Assembly (NCBI RefSeq): GCF_000092125.1
Contig: NC_014212.1
Coordinates: forward strand, 702,001 to 766,000
DNA from: Allomeiothermus silvanus DSM 9946
GTDB taxonomy: Bacteria; Deinococcota; Deinococci; Deinococcales; Thermaceae
DNA length: 64,000 nucleotides
Direction: 5' to 3'
In this document: piece after piece, positions 55,794 to 64,000 of the stretch
Layout: every line of letters begins with the position of its first letter
Position numbering within the stretch: the stretch's first letter is position 1
Notes under the pieces: model-generated
What the model was told of the DNA's origin: nothing
Database searches by the model: none
What the model saw: only the letters and a program-made list of their open reading frames with translations
Position numbers and translations under genes: made by a program

Positions 55794-57272
55794 CTAGCTC
55801 CTGAGCCTGCGCCAGAACTCGGGGAGGAGGAGGATCATCAAGGGAATGAGTTCGATGCGCCCCGCCCACATCTGGATGATCGCCACGACCTTGGAGGCCA
55901 GGTGCAAGCTGCCATAGTGCCCGAAGGGGCCGAACTCACCATAGGCCGGGCCGGTGTTGCCGATGAAGGCTGCCGAGGCGGTGAAGCCGTAGAAGAAGTT
56001 GTTCTCGGCGATCCCGATCACCCCCATCCCCACCGCAAAAAGCAGGATATACAAGGTGATGAAAGCCGCCACCGAGCGCAGTGCGTCCTCGCTCACCACC
56101 TTGTTGCCCACCCGCAGCGGAAGTACCGCCTGCGGGTGCAGCGAGCGCTGAAGTTCCCGTTTCACTAGCGCCCAGGCGATCAGCCAGCGGATCACCTTGA
56201 TGCCCCCCGCGGCAGAGCCGGAGGTTCCCCCTATGAACATTAAAATGATCAGAAGCATCTGCGCGGGCAACGCCCACTGCCCGAAATCCGTCGAGGCGAA
56301 GCCGGTGGTGGTGACGATAGAGGTAACTTGAAAAAAGGCGTGGCGCAAGGCAGGCTCGAGACCATATGTCCCTGAGAAGAAGAAATACCCCGCCAGCGCC
56401 ATCCCGCTCACCCCGATGATGGCCCCGTAAGCCCGGAATTCTGCGTCGCGCAGCAGGGTATGCACCTCTCGCCCGAAGAAAAGCCGGTACTGAAGTAGAA
56501 AGCCAATCCCGGCCAGGAACATGAATAGCGTGCCGGACCACTGGGAAACAGGAGAATAAGCGGCAAAGCTTTCCGCGCTGGGGCTCAAACCCCCCGCCGG
56601 GACCGTCGAGAGCGCGTTACAAATAGCCTCGAAGAAGGGCTGTCCGGTGGCCATGTAGACGGTAAAACATACCACTGTCAACACCACATAGATGCGCAGG
56701 ATCATCGCCGCGGTCTGGCGCAGTTTGGGGGTGATCTTCTCTTTCTGGACCCCGGTTACTTCTGCGAAGAAGAGCTGCCGTCCGGCCACTGCGAGCTGGG
56801 GTAGTACCACGATAAAAATCAGCAGGATCCCGATGCCGCCAAACCACTGGATGAGGCTTCGCCATAGGAAAAGCCCGTAGCCCCACGTGCTGAAGTCGGC
56901 GAGCACACTGGCCCCAGTGGTGGTAAAGCCTGAGACAGACTCAAACAGAGCGTCGAGGGGCGCTAAATTACCGGAGATCCAGAAAGGGATCGCCCCCAAA
57001 GCTGGGACCAAAATCCACAGCAGGGCCACAGTGAACAAGGCCTCGGCCCTTCGTGGTTCGGCGTGGGGATTCCCCAGGCGGCGCAAAGCTAGCCCCAGGG
57101 CAATCCCCAACAACCCCCCCACCAGGAAGCCGATGGCGTTCTCCCGGTACACCGCATCGAGTATGCCTAAGAGGATCATCACCGCTCCCAGGCCCACGAA
57201 GACCACCCCTGTCATATAGGTGGCGACGGGGAGCGGCCAGCCGGTAGGACGAGGTTGAGAGCGTAGAGCCAT
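55794..57272 (-). CDS. trkH: Potassium uptake membrane protein TrkH/KtrB family
   Basis: The 492-residue protein has the four-repeat potassium-channel-like layout: [46 protein letters not shown] and [16 protein letters not shown] each carry a selectivity-filter Gly. Length and the long N-terminus favour TrkH over the shorter KtrB. The TrkA gene lies 4 bases upstream on the same strand, so the two form an operon. Confidence 0.94.
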   Translation of the reverse strand: MALRSQPRPTGWPLPVATYMTGVVFVGLGAVMILLGILDAVYRENAIGFLVGGLLGIALGLALRRLGNPHAEPRRAEALFTVALLWILVPALGAIPFWISGNLAPLDALFESVSGFTTTGASVLADFSTWGYGLFLWRSLIQWFGGIGILLIFIVVLPQLAVAGRQLFFAEVTGVQKEKITPKLRQTAAMILRIYVVLTVVCFTVYMATGQPFFEAICNALSTVPAGGLSPSAESFAAYSPVSQWSGTLFMFLAGIGFLLQYRLFFGREVHTLLRDAEFRAYGAIIGVSGMALAGYFFFSGTYGLEPALRHAFFQVTSIVTTTGFASTDFGQWALPAQMLLIILMFIGGTSGSAAGGIKVIRWLIAWALVKRELQRSLHPQAVLPLRVGNKVVSEDALRSVAAFITLYILLFAVGMGVIGIAENNFFYGFTASAAFIGNTGPAYGEFGPFGHYGSLHLASKVVAIIQMWAGRIELIPLMILLLPEFWRRLRS

Positions 57273-57276
57273 GACT

Positions 57277-58614
57277 TTAGCGCACTCGAGCTAGCACGTC
57301 CTCGGCTACCCGGCGTTCGGAGAGTACCAACAGGGTGTCGCCTGCGGCTACGGTTTGGTTGTAATTCGGAAGGGAGACTTTCTTGCCCCGTTCTACCGCC
57401 ACCACTGTGGCGCCAGTGGGCAGCTCGAGGCTTCCCAGGGTGCGCTCACGGAAGGTAGAAGGCAGCTCAATTTCCAAAAGCTCGATGTTTTCTTCCATTA
57501 GCGACAAGTGGTCTACGTTCTCCGAGTCGAGCCAGTCTACCACTTCACGCACCGCGGCTTGGCGGGGGGTAAGAGGAATGTCTATTCCCACCCGCTCAAA
57601 GAGTTTACGGTTCTCGGCTCGGCCCACCCGGGTGATCACCTTGGCTACCCCGGCTTGTTTAGCGAAGAGCGAGACCAGCAGGTTTTTTTCATCGTTGTCG
57701 GTGACCGCCACCAGCACATCGGTGTTGTCGAGGCCTTCCGACTCCAAGAGGTCGGTGTCAGTGCCGTCGCCCTGCAGTACCAACGCACCCGGCAACTCCT
57801 CAGCCAGCCAGGCACAGCGCTCCTCGTTGTGGTCTACCACCACAATCTGTACCCGGTATCGGGAAAGCTCCTGGGCGACCATGTAACCCACGTTTCCCCC
57901 GCCTACGATCATCACCTGGCGCACCCGGCCTCTGGGGGCGAAGCAAGCTTGCAAGGCCGTAAAGCCCATGGGAGTACTGGTGAAGAGGATGCGATCGCCG
58001 GGCTGTAGCTCGAGGTCGTCAAAGCCAGGGTCGCGGGCGGCGATGAGCCGCCCCTCGCGCAAGACCCCAGCCATAAAAGTCTCCTCGGGCCAGTCGATGA
58101 TCTTGAGGTGGCGGTGGGCATAGGGACTTTTTTCCTCCACACGGTACTCGAGGAACCGCAGCCGCCCACCCGCCAGGGTCTCTACGTCCACTGCCCCCGG
58201 TACCATGATCACCTCGACGATCTCCTTGGCTAGCGAGCGCTGCGGCCAGAGCACCCGATCAATCCGGGTGCCTAAGATTTCCACCGTGCGGGGGTCGGTG
58301 AGGATATCCATATAGGAGGACTTCCCCACAAAGCAGATCACCTCTTTGGCCCCCAGTCCCTTGGCCAGCAGACAGGCCAGGAGGTTTACCTCGTCCCAGT
58401 TGGTGGCGGCGATGAACACGTCGGCCAGATCCATCTTGGCCTCGCGCAAGGTATCGGGGTCCGTGGCTGAGCCCTCCAAAAACTGCACATCGTGCTGCTC
58501 GAGCCGCTCGCGCAGCTCAGGGTCCTTGTCGATCACCACGATGTCGTGCTTTTGGGTCAGGGCTTTGGCGATCTGCCCCCCGATCTCTCCGCCACCTGCG
58601 ATGACGATATGCAT
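57277..58614 (-). CDS. trkA: Potassium uptake regulator TrkA
   Basis: The 445-residue cytoplasmic protein is a tandem of two RCK modules: the first Rossmann motif is IVIAGGGEIGGQIAKAL, the second VMIVGGGNVGYMVAQEL, each followed by a TrkA-C domain. Such proteins gate TrkH in response to NAD(H) or ATP/ADP. The frame is open 33 codons upstream, but ATG 58614 gives the exact Rossmann start. GGAG lies 9 bases before it. Confidence 0.94.
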   Translation of the reverse strand: MHIVIAGGGEIGGQIAKALTQKHDIVVIDKDPELRERLEQHDVQFLEGSATDPDTLREAKMDLADVFIAATNWDEVNLLACLLAKGLGAKEVICFVGKSSYMDILTDPRTVEILGTRIDRVLWPQRSLAKEIVEVIMVPGAVDVETLAGGRLRFLEYRVEEKSPYAHRHLKIIDWPEETFMAGVLREGRLIAARDPGFDDLELQPGDRILFTSTPMGFTALQACFAPRGRVRQVMIVGGGNVGYMVAQELSRYRVQIVVVDHNEERCAWLAEELPGALVLQGDGTDTDLLESEGLDNTDVLVAVTDNDEKNLLVSLFAKQAGVAKVITRVGRAENRKLFERVGIDIPLTPRQAAVREVVDWLDSENVDHLSLMEENIELLEIELPSTFRERTLGSLELPTGATVVAVERGKKVSLPNYNQTVAAGDTLLVLSERRVAEDVLARVR

Positions 58615-58631
58615 AGGCTCAGCTCCGCTGC

Positions 58632-58762
58632 GCGTCGAACGTCCAACACCCAACGACCAAAGAAGGCCAGGGACCGCTAGCCGGTGGCCGGTGGAAAAGA
58701 CTTTTCTCCACAAGCCACCAGCCTTTCTTCAGCGTGCGACGTATGGCGTATGACGTAAGACA
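58632..58762. repeat. Intergenic degenerate repeats between rimO and trkA
   Basis: Three kinds of short words follow each other: GTCGAACGTCCAACACCCAA (58634-58653), CCGGTGGCCGGTGG near 58680, and GACGTATGGCGTATGACG near 58738-58755. They match repeat words in other gaps of this window. Confidence 0.5.
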
Positions 58763-58783
58763 CTCCATCAAAACGTTATCAGC

Positions 58784-60157
58784 TTACAACCGGATTAGGG
58801 TATTTGCCATTCCCCACTGGGGAACCCGAGGCTTCCAAGCAAGACTGCCCACTGTCTCGCCGTAGAGGTCGTAAGCCTCGGCCTTGGTGATACGGACCCG
58901 AATAAGGTCTCCGATCTTCACCGTGCCGTCGGTCTCAGCGTAGACTAGGCCGTCAATGCCGGGGGCGTCGTACTTGCTGCGCCCTACTACCATTCCGGGC
59001 TCCTCGCCGTAGTCGTCTACGATAACCTCGAGGGTCTTACCCACTTTAGCTTGGTTTTTCTCCAGGCTAAGGCGCTGTTGTACCTCCATGAAGCGGGCCC
59101 GGCGCTCCTCCTTGATCTCTTGCGGGACGGGGTTATCCAAGGCGTTGGCCTCAGCCCCCGGCACTTCCGAATAGGTAAAAGCTCCCACCCGCTCGAGCCG
59201 GGCTTCCCGGAGGAACTCCAGCAGCAATGCGAAGTCTTCCTCGGTCTCGCCAGGGAAGCCCACGATGAAGGTAGAGCGGATAGCCAGGTCAGGAACGATG
59301 GAGCGCCACTCCCGAATCGTCTGGAGGTGGCTTTCAGCCCCACCAGGGCGGCGCATGGCCCGGAGGATCTTGGGTGAGGCGTGTTGCAAGGGAACGTCCA
59401 GGTAGGGGAGGATCTTCCCCTCGGCCATCAGGGGAATGAGCTGCTTGACGTGGGGGTAGGGGTAGACGTAGTGCAACCGCACCCAGGCCCCCAACTCGGC
59501 TAGTTCGTTCACTAGGTCCACCAGGTGGGCCCGCACCTGCCGCCCCTGGAACTCAGACGGGCGGTGGCGGATATCTACCCCGTAGGCCGAGGTGTCCTGG
59601 GCGATGACCAGCAACTCCCGGGTGCCCGTCGAGACCAGCCGGGTAGCCTCGGAGAGGATCTCCCCTGCGTCGCGCGAGACCTGCAAGCCGCGTAGCTGGG
59701 GGATGATGCAGAAGCTGCACTTGTGGTTACAGCCCTCAGCGATCTTGAGGTAGGCGTAGTGGCGTGGGGTGAGCTTGACCTGAGGCGGTATCAGCGCGGT
59801 GAAGGGGTCGGCATCGGGGGGAAGGACCCGGTGAACGGCCTCGAGCACCTTATCCACCTGGCCCGGGCCGGTGACCTCGAGTACTTGGGGGTGGGCCTCC
59901 TGGATCACCTCGGGACGGGCCCCCAAGCAGCCGGTGACGATCACCTTGCCGTTTTCCGCCAGCGCCTCGCCGATGGCCGAGAGCGACTCCTCCACCGCCG
60001 GGGTGATAAAGCCACAGGTGTTCACCACCACCACCTCGGCATCTTCGTAGGTAGGGGAGGTCTCGTACCCCTCAGCCCGCAGGCGAGAGAGGATCTGTTC
60101 GGAATCCACGAGGGCTTTGGGGCAGCCCAGACTGACAAAACCAACCTTACCGGCCAT
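58784..60157 (-). CDS. rimO: Ribosomal protein S12 methylthiotransferase RimO
   Basis: The 457-residue radical-SAM enzyme adds a methylthio group to an Asp of S12. N-terminal UPF0004 cysteines are in [18 protein letters not shown] and TGCLGAR. The radical-SAM cluster is [15 protein letters not shown], and a TRAM domain closes the chain ([17 protein letters not shown]). IIPQLRG distinguishes RimO from MiaB. ATG 60157 lies just after an RNA-like hairpin. Confidence 0.95.
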   Translation of the reverse strand: MAGKVGFVSLGCPKALVDSEQILSRLRAEGYETSPTYEDAEVVVVNTCGFITPAVEESLSAIGEALAENGKVIVTGCLGARPEVIQEAHPQVLEVTGPGQVDKVLEAVHRVLPPDADPFTALIPPQVKLTPRHYAYLKIAEGCNHKCSFCIIPQLRGLQVSRDAGEILSEATRLVSTGTRELLVIAQDTSAYGVDIRHRPSEFQGRQVRAHLVDLVNELAELGAWVRLHYVYPYPHVKQLIPLMAEGKILPYLDVPLQHASPKILRAMRRPGGAESHLQTIREWRSIVPDLAIRSTFIVGFPGETEEDFALLLEFLREARLERVGAFTYSEVPGAEANALDNPVPQEIKEERRARFMEVQQRLSLEKNQAKVGKTLEVIVDDYGEEPGMVVGRSKYDAPGIDGLVYAETDGTVKIGDLIRVRITKAEAYDLYGETVGSLAWKPRVPQWGMANTLIRL

Positions 60158-60163
60158 ACGCTC

Positions 60164-60205
60164 CTCGGGGTTCGCTCTTAGCGAACCGGCAACTCCCCGA
60201 GTATA
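60164..60205 (-). promoter_or_regulatory. rimO -10 box and leader hairpin
   Basis: TATACT (60205-60200, minus strand) is followed by CTCGGGG and a nested stem GGTTCGCT-aag-AGCGAACC (60187-60169), closed by CCCCGAG. The leader therefore folds tightly just before the start codon and could limit translation. Confidence 0.5.
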
Positions 60206-60253
60206 GCAGGAACTCTAGCGACTTCGCAGTTCCGTGCCTTTGCGATTAAGAAG

Positions 60254-61117
60254 TCAACTGGGCCGGGCTACCAGCGCCCCGATAAACAGCAAGGTCGCTC
60301 CGAGCAAAAAGCTCAGCCCCAGCGGCTCTTCCAACAAAGCCCACCCCAGCAGCCCGCCCACCACCGGCTGAGCGAAAAAGGCAATCCCTGAGAGCACCGA
60401 ACCGGCTTTCGCCACCGCGTAGACCCAGAAGGTGAAGGCCACCGCGGTGGAGACCACCCCCAGATAGAGAACGCCCGCCACCGTGCCCAGGCTGATCTCT
60501 CCGATAGGTGCTCGAGCCAGCTCGCCCGGAACCAAAGCCAACAGTGCGACCCCCCCTACCAAGCTCGCCCAGGCCGAGACCAGCGCTGGGTCGTGCTGAC
60601 GGACGGTCTGAGCGCCAATGAGGCCCAGGATGCCCCAGGTCACGGCGGCCACGATGAGCCAGAGCACCCCCGCTAGGTTGGCGTTTGCGCTTCCCGAGAG
60701 CACCCAGACTCCCCCCAGTGCGATCCCTAGACCGATCCAAGCGCGCGCCGAAACCTTTTCTATCCTAAGTAAAGCCGCCAGCGCTACCGTCACCAGCGGG
60801 GAGGCGGTAGTGATGAGCGAACCCAGGGCGGCTCCGGCCAAGCCTGTCCCGATAAACTGCGCAGTGATGGAAAGCGCGTAGCCAATCAAGCCCATTGCGG
60901 TAACTGGGGCCCATAGCTTGCGGGGAAGCCGCCAGTCTCGACCCAACAAACGCAACCAAAGCACCATACAAACAAAAGCCACTACCATCCGAAGGGCAAC
61001 TAGGGTAATTGGGGGGATAACCTCCAGGACTACTTTGGAGACCACATACATGCCGCCCCAGATGGAGGCGGCCAAAAGCCCTGCGAGGAGGCCACGTCGG
61101 ACGTCACCGGTCAACAC
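60254..61117 (-). CDS. DMT superfamily (EamA) permease
   Basis: The 287-residue protein has ten membrane segments in two EamA repeats: ASIWGGMYVVSKVVLEVIPP in the first and VTWGILGLIGAQTVR in the second, each with the Trp-Gly pair. Such carriers export amino acids, nucleosides or other metabolites. No neighbour suggests the substrate. Confidence 0.9.
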   Translation of the reverse strand: MLTGDVRRGLLAGLLAASIWGGMYVVSKVVLEVIPPITLVALRMVVAFVCMVLWLRLLGRDWRLPRKLWAPVTAMGLIGYALSITAQFIGTGLAGAALGSLITTASPLVTVALAALLRIEKVSARAWIGLGIALGGVWVLSGSANANLAGVLWLIVAAVTWGILGLIGAQTVRQHDPALVSAWASLVGGVALLALVPGELARAPIGEISLGTVAGVLYLGVVSTAVAFTFWVYAVAKAGSVLSGIAFFAQPVVGGLLGWALLEEPLGLSFLLGATLLFIGALVARPS

Positions 61118-61161
61118 TTCCCCGAGTTTAACCGGATACCAGGGAGATTCAAGGGCTGGGG

Positions 61162-62085
61162 CTAGGGGCTGGCCGGGTAGCGGCGGGTGATGGGCTGGCC
61201 CGGCTGGCCCATCACCCCTTGATCTTGGCCGTTCACCGTCACCCGCACCGCGGCGGGGTTCCCGGCCCGCACCACTACCGGCTGGCTATAGGTGAGGACC
61301 GTGCCCTGGGCCGGGATGCCCTCGTAGAGTTTCTGCCCGTTGGCGGTAGTGACCCGGACCCAACTGCGGCCCTCGAGCCGCAGCACCACGCTTGGGGTAT
61401 TGGTCGGCGGAGTAGTCTGGGGATTGGCCGGGGTTGGACTGGGATTAGATGCCGCGGGCGGGGGCGGCGCTACCTCGAGCGCTACCGAGAGGTCTTTGTT
61501 CTCCGTAAGACGCAATGTGGTCTGGTAGGGTTTGAATCCGGGGGCTTCTATCCGCAGTACCCGCTCGCCCACTTCGATGCCGGGGGCCTGCACCGGAGAC
61601 TGCCCCAGCAGGAAGCCATCCAGGTACACCCTGGCCCCGGGAGGCTGGGTAGTGACCCGCAGGGTGACCCGTTGGGGGGGGGCCGGGGGTGGAGGTGGGG
61701 CGACTTCTACGGTGGTGGGTTTGTTTTGGATAGTGAACAGCCGCCAAGCTGCTACCCCGGCCCCTATCAAGATCAGCAGCAATAAGGTCCAGAACCAGAT
61801 GGGGAGCCCTCTGCGCGGAGGGGCGGCCTCCCCGGTGAGATTAGCTGAGCGGGATCCGGTCTTGGCCGGGAACTCGGCCAGCAAGGGCTCTGGGTCTAGG
61901 CCCAGGATCTGCGCGTAGCGGCGAAGATACCCGCGGGATAACGCGGCCTCGGGGAGTTCTTCGTAGCGGCATTCCTCCAGTGCCTCGAGGATGGCCTTGC
62001 GCAACGAGAGTTGCCGGGCCATCTCGGCCAAGCTTCTGCCCTGGGCTTCGCGGGCTTCCTTGAGCCTCCGTCCGGTTTCGCACAT
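61162..62085 (-). CDS. RodZ-like protein with HTH, membrane helix and PEGA domain
   Basis: The 307-residue protein starts with an XRE-type helix-turn-helix (LKEAREAQGRSLAEMARQLSLRKAIL, then LSRGYLRRYAQILGLDP), the RodZ pattern. A membrane helix (WFWTLLLLILIGAGVAAW) follows at about 96-116. Outside, a Pro-rich linker, a PEGA motif (QPPGARVYLDGFLLGQSPV) and a second Pro/Thr linker lead to a DUF4115-like beta domain (LEGRSWVRVTTANGQKLYEG). RodZ links MreB to the wall-synthesis machinery; the inserted PEGA module is a variation. TAGAAT nine bases before ATG suggests a leaderless message. Confidence 0.85.
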   Translation of the reverse strand: MCETGRRLKEAREAQGRSLAEMARQLSLRKAILEALEECRYEELPEAALSRGYLRRYAQILGLDPEPLLAEFPAKTGSRSANLTGEAAPPRRGLPIWFWTLLLLILIGAGVAAWRLFTIQNKPTTVEVAPPPPPAPPQRVTLRVTTQPPGARVYLDGFLLGQSPVQAPGIEVGERVLRIEAPGFKPYQTTLRLTENKDLSVALEVAPPPPAASNPSPTPANPQTTPPTNTPSVVLRLEGRSWVRVTTANGQKLYEGIPAQGTVLTYSQPVVVRAGNPAAVRVTVNGQDQGVMGQPGQPITRRYPASP

Positions 62086-62153
62086 TGTTTTGCCATTCTA
62101 TGGCACTTTGGGCCGCTGAGGGTCAGGGTTTGGCACCTAATTCTTCACCTTTT

Positions 62154-63041
62154 TTAGCCCCGGTGGACTAAGGCACCGGCGATGCGGGCGGCCAGTCGGG
62201 CGTTTTCCTCGAGCAAGCGCAGATTGACCTGATCGGTCTGGCCGCCGGAAAGCTCGGAGATCCGCCGCAGCAGGTAAGGGGTTAGGCTCTTGCCTTGGAT
62301 GCCGTGGCGGGCTGCTTCTTGGTTAGCCTGCTCGACCCAGGCCTGCACCTGTTCGAAAGGGAGTCCCCGGCTTACCGGGTTGGTCACCAAGGTTGCGGAA
62401 GGGAGCCCTAGTTCCCTGGCGCGCGCGTAGATCCGGGCCACCTCTTGGGGGCTTTCGGCCTTGGCCGGAAGGCTAAAAGGGCTTTCGGGGGTGTGGAAGG
62501 CCGGGAATTTGTCGGTGCGGTAGCCGAGCAGGGTTACCCCGTAGGACTCCAGCCGCTCGAGGGTAGCGGCGAGGTTCAGGATGCTCTTGGCTCCTGAGCA
62601 CACCACGATGATAGGGGTACGCGCAAGCTCGGTAAGGTCGGCGGATTCGTCGTAGGGGTCGGGGTGGACCCCGCCGATTCCCCCGGTGGCGAACACCGCG
62701 ATCCCCGCCCGGTGCGCCAGGAAAGTGGTGGTGGCGACGGTGGTTCCGGCGTTTTTACCCTGCGCGGCCAGGGCCGCCAGGTTCCACAGGCTGGCCTTGT
62801 CGGCTTTGTCGTCGAGGGCTAGCTGTTCAAGTTCCTGGGAACCCAGGCCCGCTACCACCTCGCCCCCCAGCACGGCGATGGTCGCGGGAATAGCCCCCTC
62901 CTCGCGGACGGCGGCCTCGAGCCTTTGCGCGGTGTGCAAGTTCAAGGGGCGCGGCAGCCCGTGGGTGATGACGGTGGACTCCAGGGCCACCACCGGCTGG
63001 CCCTCGCGCAGGGCGGTTTCAACTTCGGCGGATAGGCGCAT
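62154..63041 (-). CDS. psuG: Pseudouridine-5'-phosphate glycosidase
   Basis: The 295-residue enzyme splits or forms pseudouridine 5'-phosphate from uracil and ribose 5-phosphate. Family motifs are ALESTVITHGLPRP, KADKASLWNLAAL, GTTVATTTFLAHRAGI and VFATGGIGGVH, then SGAKSILNL. Motifs with the catalytic Lys and Glu are intact. The upstream ten codons are dropped because TATGCT ends six bases before ATG 63041. No psuK kinase is adjacent. Confidence 0.93.
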   Translation of the reverse strand: MRLSAEVETALREGQPVVALESTVITHGLPRPLNLHTAQRLEAAVREEGAIPATIAVLGGEVVAGLGSQELEQLALDDKADKASLWNLAALAAQGKNAGTTVATTTFLAHRAGIAVFATGGIGGVHPDPYDESADLTELARTPIIVVCSGAKSILNLAATLERLESYGVTLLGYRTDKFPAFHTPESPFSLPAKAESPQEVARIYARARELGLPSATLVTNPVSRGLPFEQVQAWVEQANQEAARHGIQGKSLTPYLLRRISELSGGQTDQVNLRLLEENARLAARIAGALVHRG

Positions 63042-63047
63042 GAGATC

Positions 63048-63053
63048 AGCATA
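63048..63053 (-). promoter_or_regulatory. -10 box of psuG
   Basis: TATGCT on the minus strand lies six bases before the ATG, with no ribosome site. Confidence 0.45.
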
Positions 63054-63107
63054 CTGGCCCCGGTCGGGCATAGGTGCGGTGACCCAACACGATCATGGGC
63101 CTTAGGT

Positions 63108-63869
63108 TTAGAGCGCAGGCCACACCAAAACCTCCTGCTCGGCCCGCAGGTTGTGAAACACCAGCCCCTCGGCGGTGAGCAGCATCCGCGCGCCCGCCCC
63201 GGGCTGAGCCTCGATCATTAGCCGCACTTGGCGCTCGCCCGCTTGCACCTCTACTGCCTCGAAGCGGCCGTACTGGTGCATCCAGGCCCGGATTACCAGC
63301 GGATCCAACCGGGCCATCGTGCCTCGCCCTTCGGTGAGGGCGGTGCGGAGCTGGGCGGTGTGGGCCAGGCGGTGTTGCACCTTGACCAGTCCCAACCGGG
63401 CCAGGTGGCCGAGCAATGCGGTGATGGCCTCGAGCCCGAACTTGCTGCGGGCGGAAAGCTCGAGCGGCGAGAGCGGGTCGTTGAGTTGGCTCAAGACGGC
63501 GAGTTCGTTGGGAAGCAGGGTGAGCTGGGAAGGAAGGTTGTTCACCGTGAGAACCACTCGGTCGAAGACCCCTACCTCGATTCGCTCGTCGAGCTGGCGA
63601 ATGGCCTGGAGTAGGTAGTGCTCCAGCGATTCCGTAAGGGTTTGCTCGGGAGTGCGGTCCCCCAACGAGAAGCGGAATGGTCCCTCGCGCAAGCCCAGGA
63701 TCCGGTAAAGCCCCTCAGCTCCGCCTATCCCGCGGTAGCTGGCGTGTACCGGGCGACCCTTATCCAGATAGATCTCCCCGCGCGGCACGTAAAACCCTCC
63801 GCTTTGCTTGCTCTGGCTCAGAAGCTGCAAGAGGTCAATCGGCCCCAGCAGGCTGAAGTCGCCTTCCAC
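63108..63869 (-). CDS. DUF4388 (PATAN-like) protein
   Basis: The 253-residue protein starts with the DUF4388 pattern: GDFSLLGPIDLLQLLSQSKQSGGFYV, GEIYLDKGRPVHASYRGI, EGLYRILGLREGPFRF. This fold occurs in PatA-type response regulators and gliding-motility GTPase partners. The middle (LPNELAVLSQLNDPLSPLELSA) looks like a winged helix. No receiver or catalytic domain is seen. It probably acts as an adaptor; the pathway is unknown. Confidence 0.78.
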   Translation of the reverse strand: MEGDFSLLGPIDLLQLLSQSKQSGGFYVPRGEIYLDKGRPVHASYRGIGGAEGLYRILGLREGPFRFSLGDRTPEQTLTESLEHYLLQAIRQLDERIEVGVFDRVVLTVNNLPSQLTLLPNELAVLSQLNDPLSPLELSARSKFGLEAITALLGHLARLGLVKVQHRLAHTAQLRTALTEGRGTMARLDPLVIRAWMHQYGRFEAVEVQAGERQVRLMIEAQPGAGARMLLTAEGLVFHNLRAEQEVLVWPAL

Positions 63870-63930
63870 AAGGATCAGGATAGGACGCTTGCCGGGGAGG
63901 CTTGGGTTATCTGGGTAGCCTGGTGGCGTT

Positions 63931-63957
63931 TTTTCGCCGAGCGCAGCGAGGGGTGGA
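63931..63957 (+). repeat. 27-bp repeat unit, intergenic copy
   Basis: This unit begins TTTTCGCCGAGCGCAGCG and ends AGGGGTGGA. It is the cleanest member of the family found at 35708, 40066 and 42723. Confidence 0.8.
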
Positions 63958-63973
63958 ACGCTTGCCCTGCTGC

Positions 63974-64000
63974 TTATTGCTCTACCTGCTCGAGCACCCG
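63974..64000 (-). CDS. C-terminal end of a gene cut by the window edge
   Basis: On the minus strand the last codons read RVLEQVEQ and a TAA stop. This could be the end of a gene that continues past the window; with eight residues no family can be named. Confidence 0.3.
   Translation of the reverse strand, partial: RVLEQVEQ

Overview
The window looks like chromosome of a thermophilic member of the Deinococcota, family Thermaceae, most likely Meiothermus or Allomeiothermus. The reasons are the high G+C content, a Hera-type DEAD-box helicase, many start codons sitting 5 to 9 bases after a TANNNT -10 box with no Shine-Dalgarno (leaderless messages), and a very dense CTCGAG hexamer. The species call is inference; no database search was made.

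Layout. 0.08-5.1 kb is a minus-strand operon for uptake and breakdown of a basic amine or amino acid: binding protein, permease, XRE-cupin regulator, agmatinase-type hydrolase, ABC ATPase and aminotransferase, behind one promoter with a palindromic operator. 5.1-9.5 kb holds a GH130-like secreted protein, a large ATPase-TPR-LuxR regulator and a secreted cupin. 9.5-18.3 kb carries the first two of three copies of an IS481-like element, with hera, a double-GNAT protein, moaA, a broken Uma2 gene and ppa. 18.4-24.7 kb has an AlaX-type editing enzyme, a tripartite tricarboxylate transporter operon with its GntR regulator, and an RsuA-type pseudouridine synthase. 24.8-31.1 kb has a two-component system co-transcribed with a DHA2 exporter, a SHOCT protein and a dead IS982 element. 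31.1-36 kb has a proline-rich lipoprotein, dcd, an arginase-family enzyme, a cyclophilin and hisZ.

36.1-42.6 kb is IS copy 3 followed by the conserved rplU-rpmA-obg-nadD-yqeK-LCP-rsfS cluster. 42.7-46.5 kb has an M28-type membrane peptidase, pilT and class II fba. 46.6-51.6 kb pairs a BTAD/ATPase/TPR regulator with a subtilisin-like lipoprotein, then a DUF4097 protein behind a small ORF. 51.7-55.8 kb gathers prs, mtnN, ahcY and luxS, which covers both known routes for removing S-adenosylhomocysteine. 55.8-64 kb has trkH-trkA, rimO, a DMT permease, a RodZ-like protein, psuG and a DUF4388 protein.

The most unusual signal concerns the IS481-like element. All three copies have 5-bp target duplications, all point the same way as the next gene, and all end exactly 29 bases before the first base of the -10 box of hera, ppa or rplU. 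Their transposase has no stop codon inside the element. Other notable signals are a 27-bp repeat that has entered three reading frames, a nearly identical promoter shared by two distant operons, and a CTCGAG excess in host genes that is absent from the insertion sequences.
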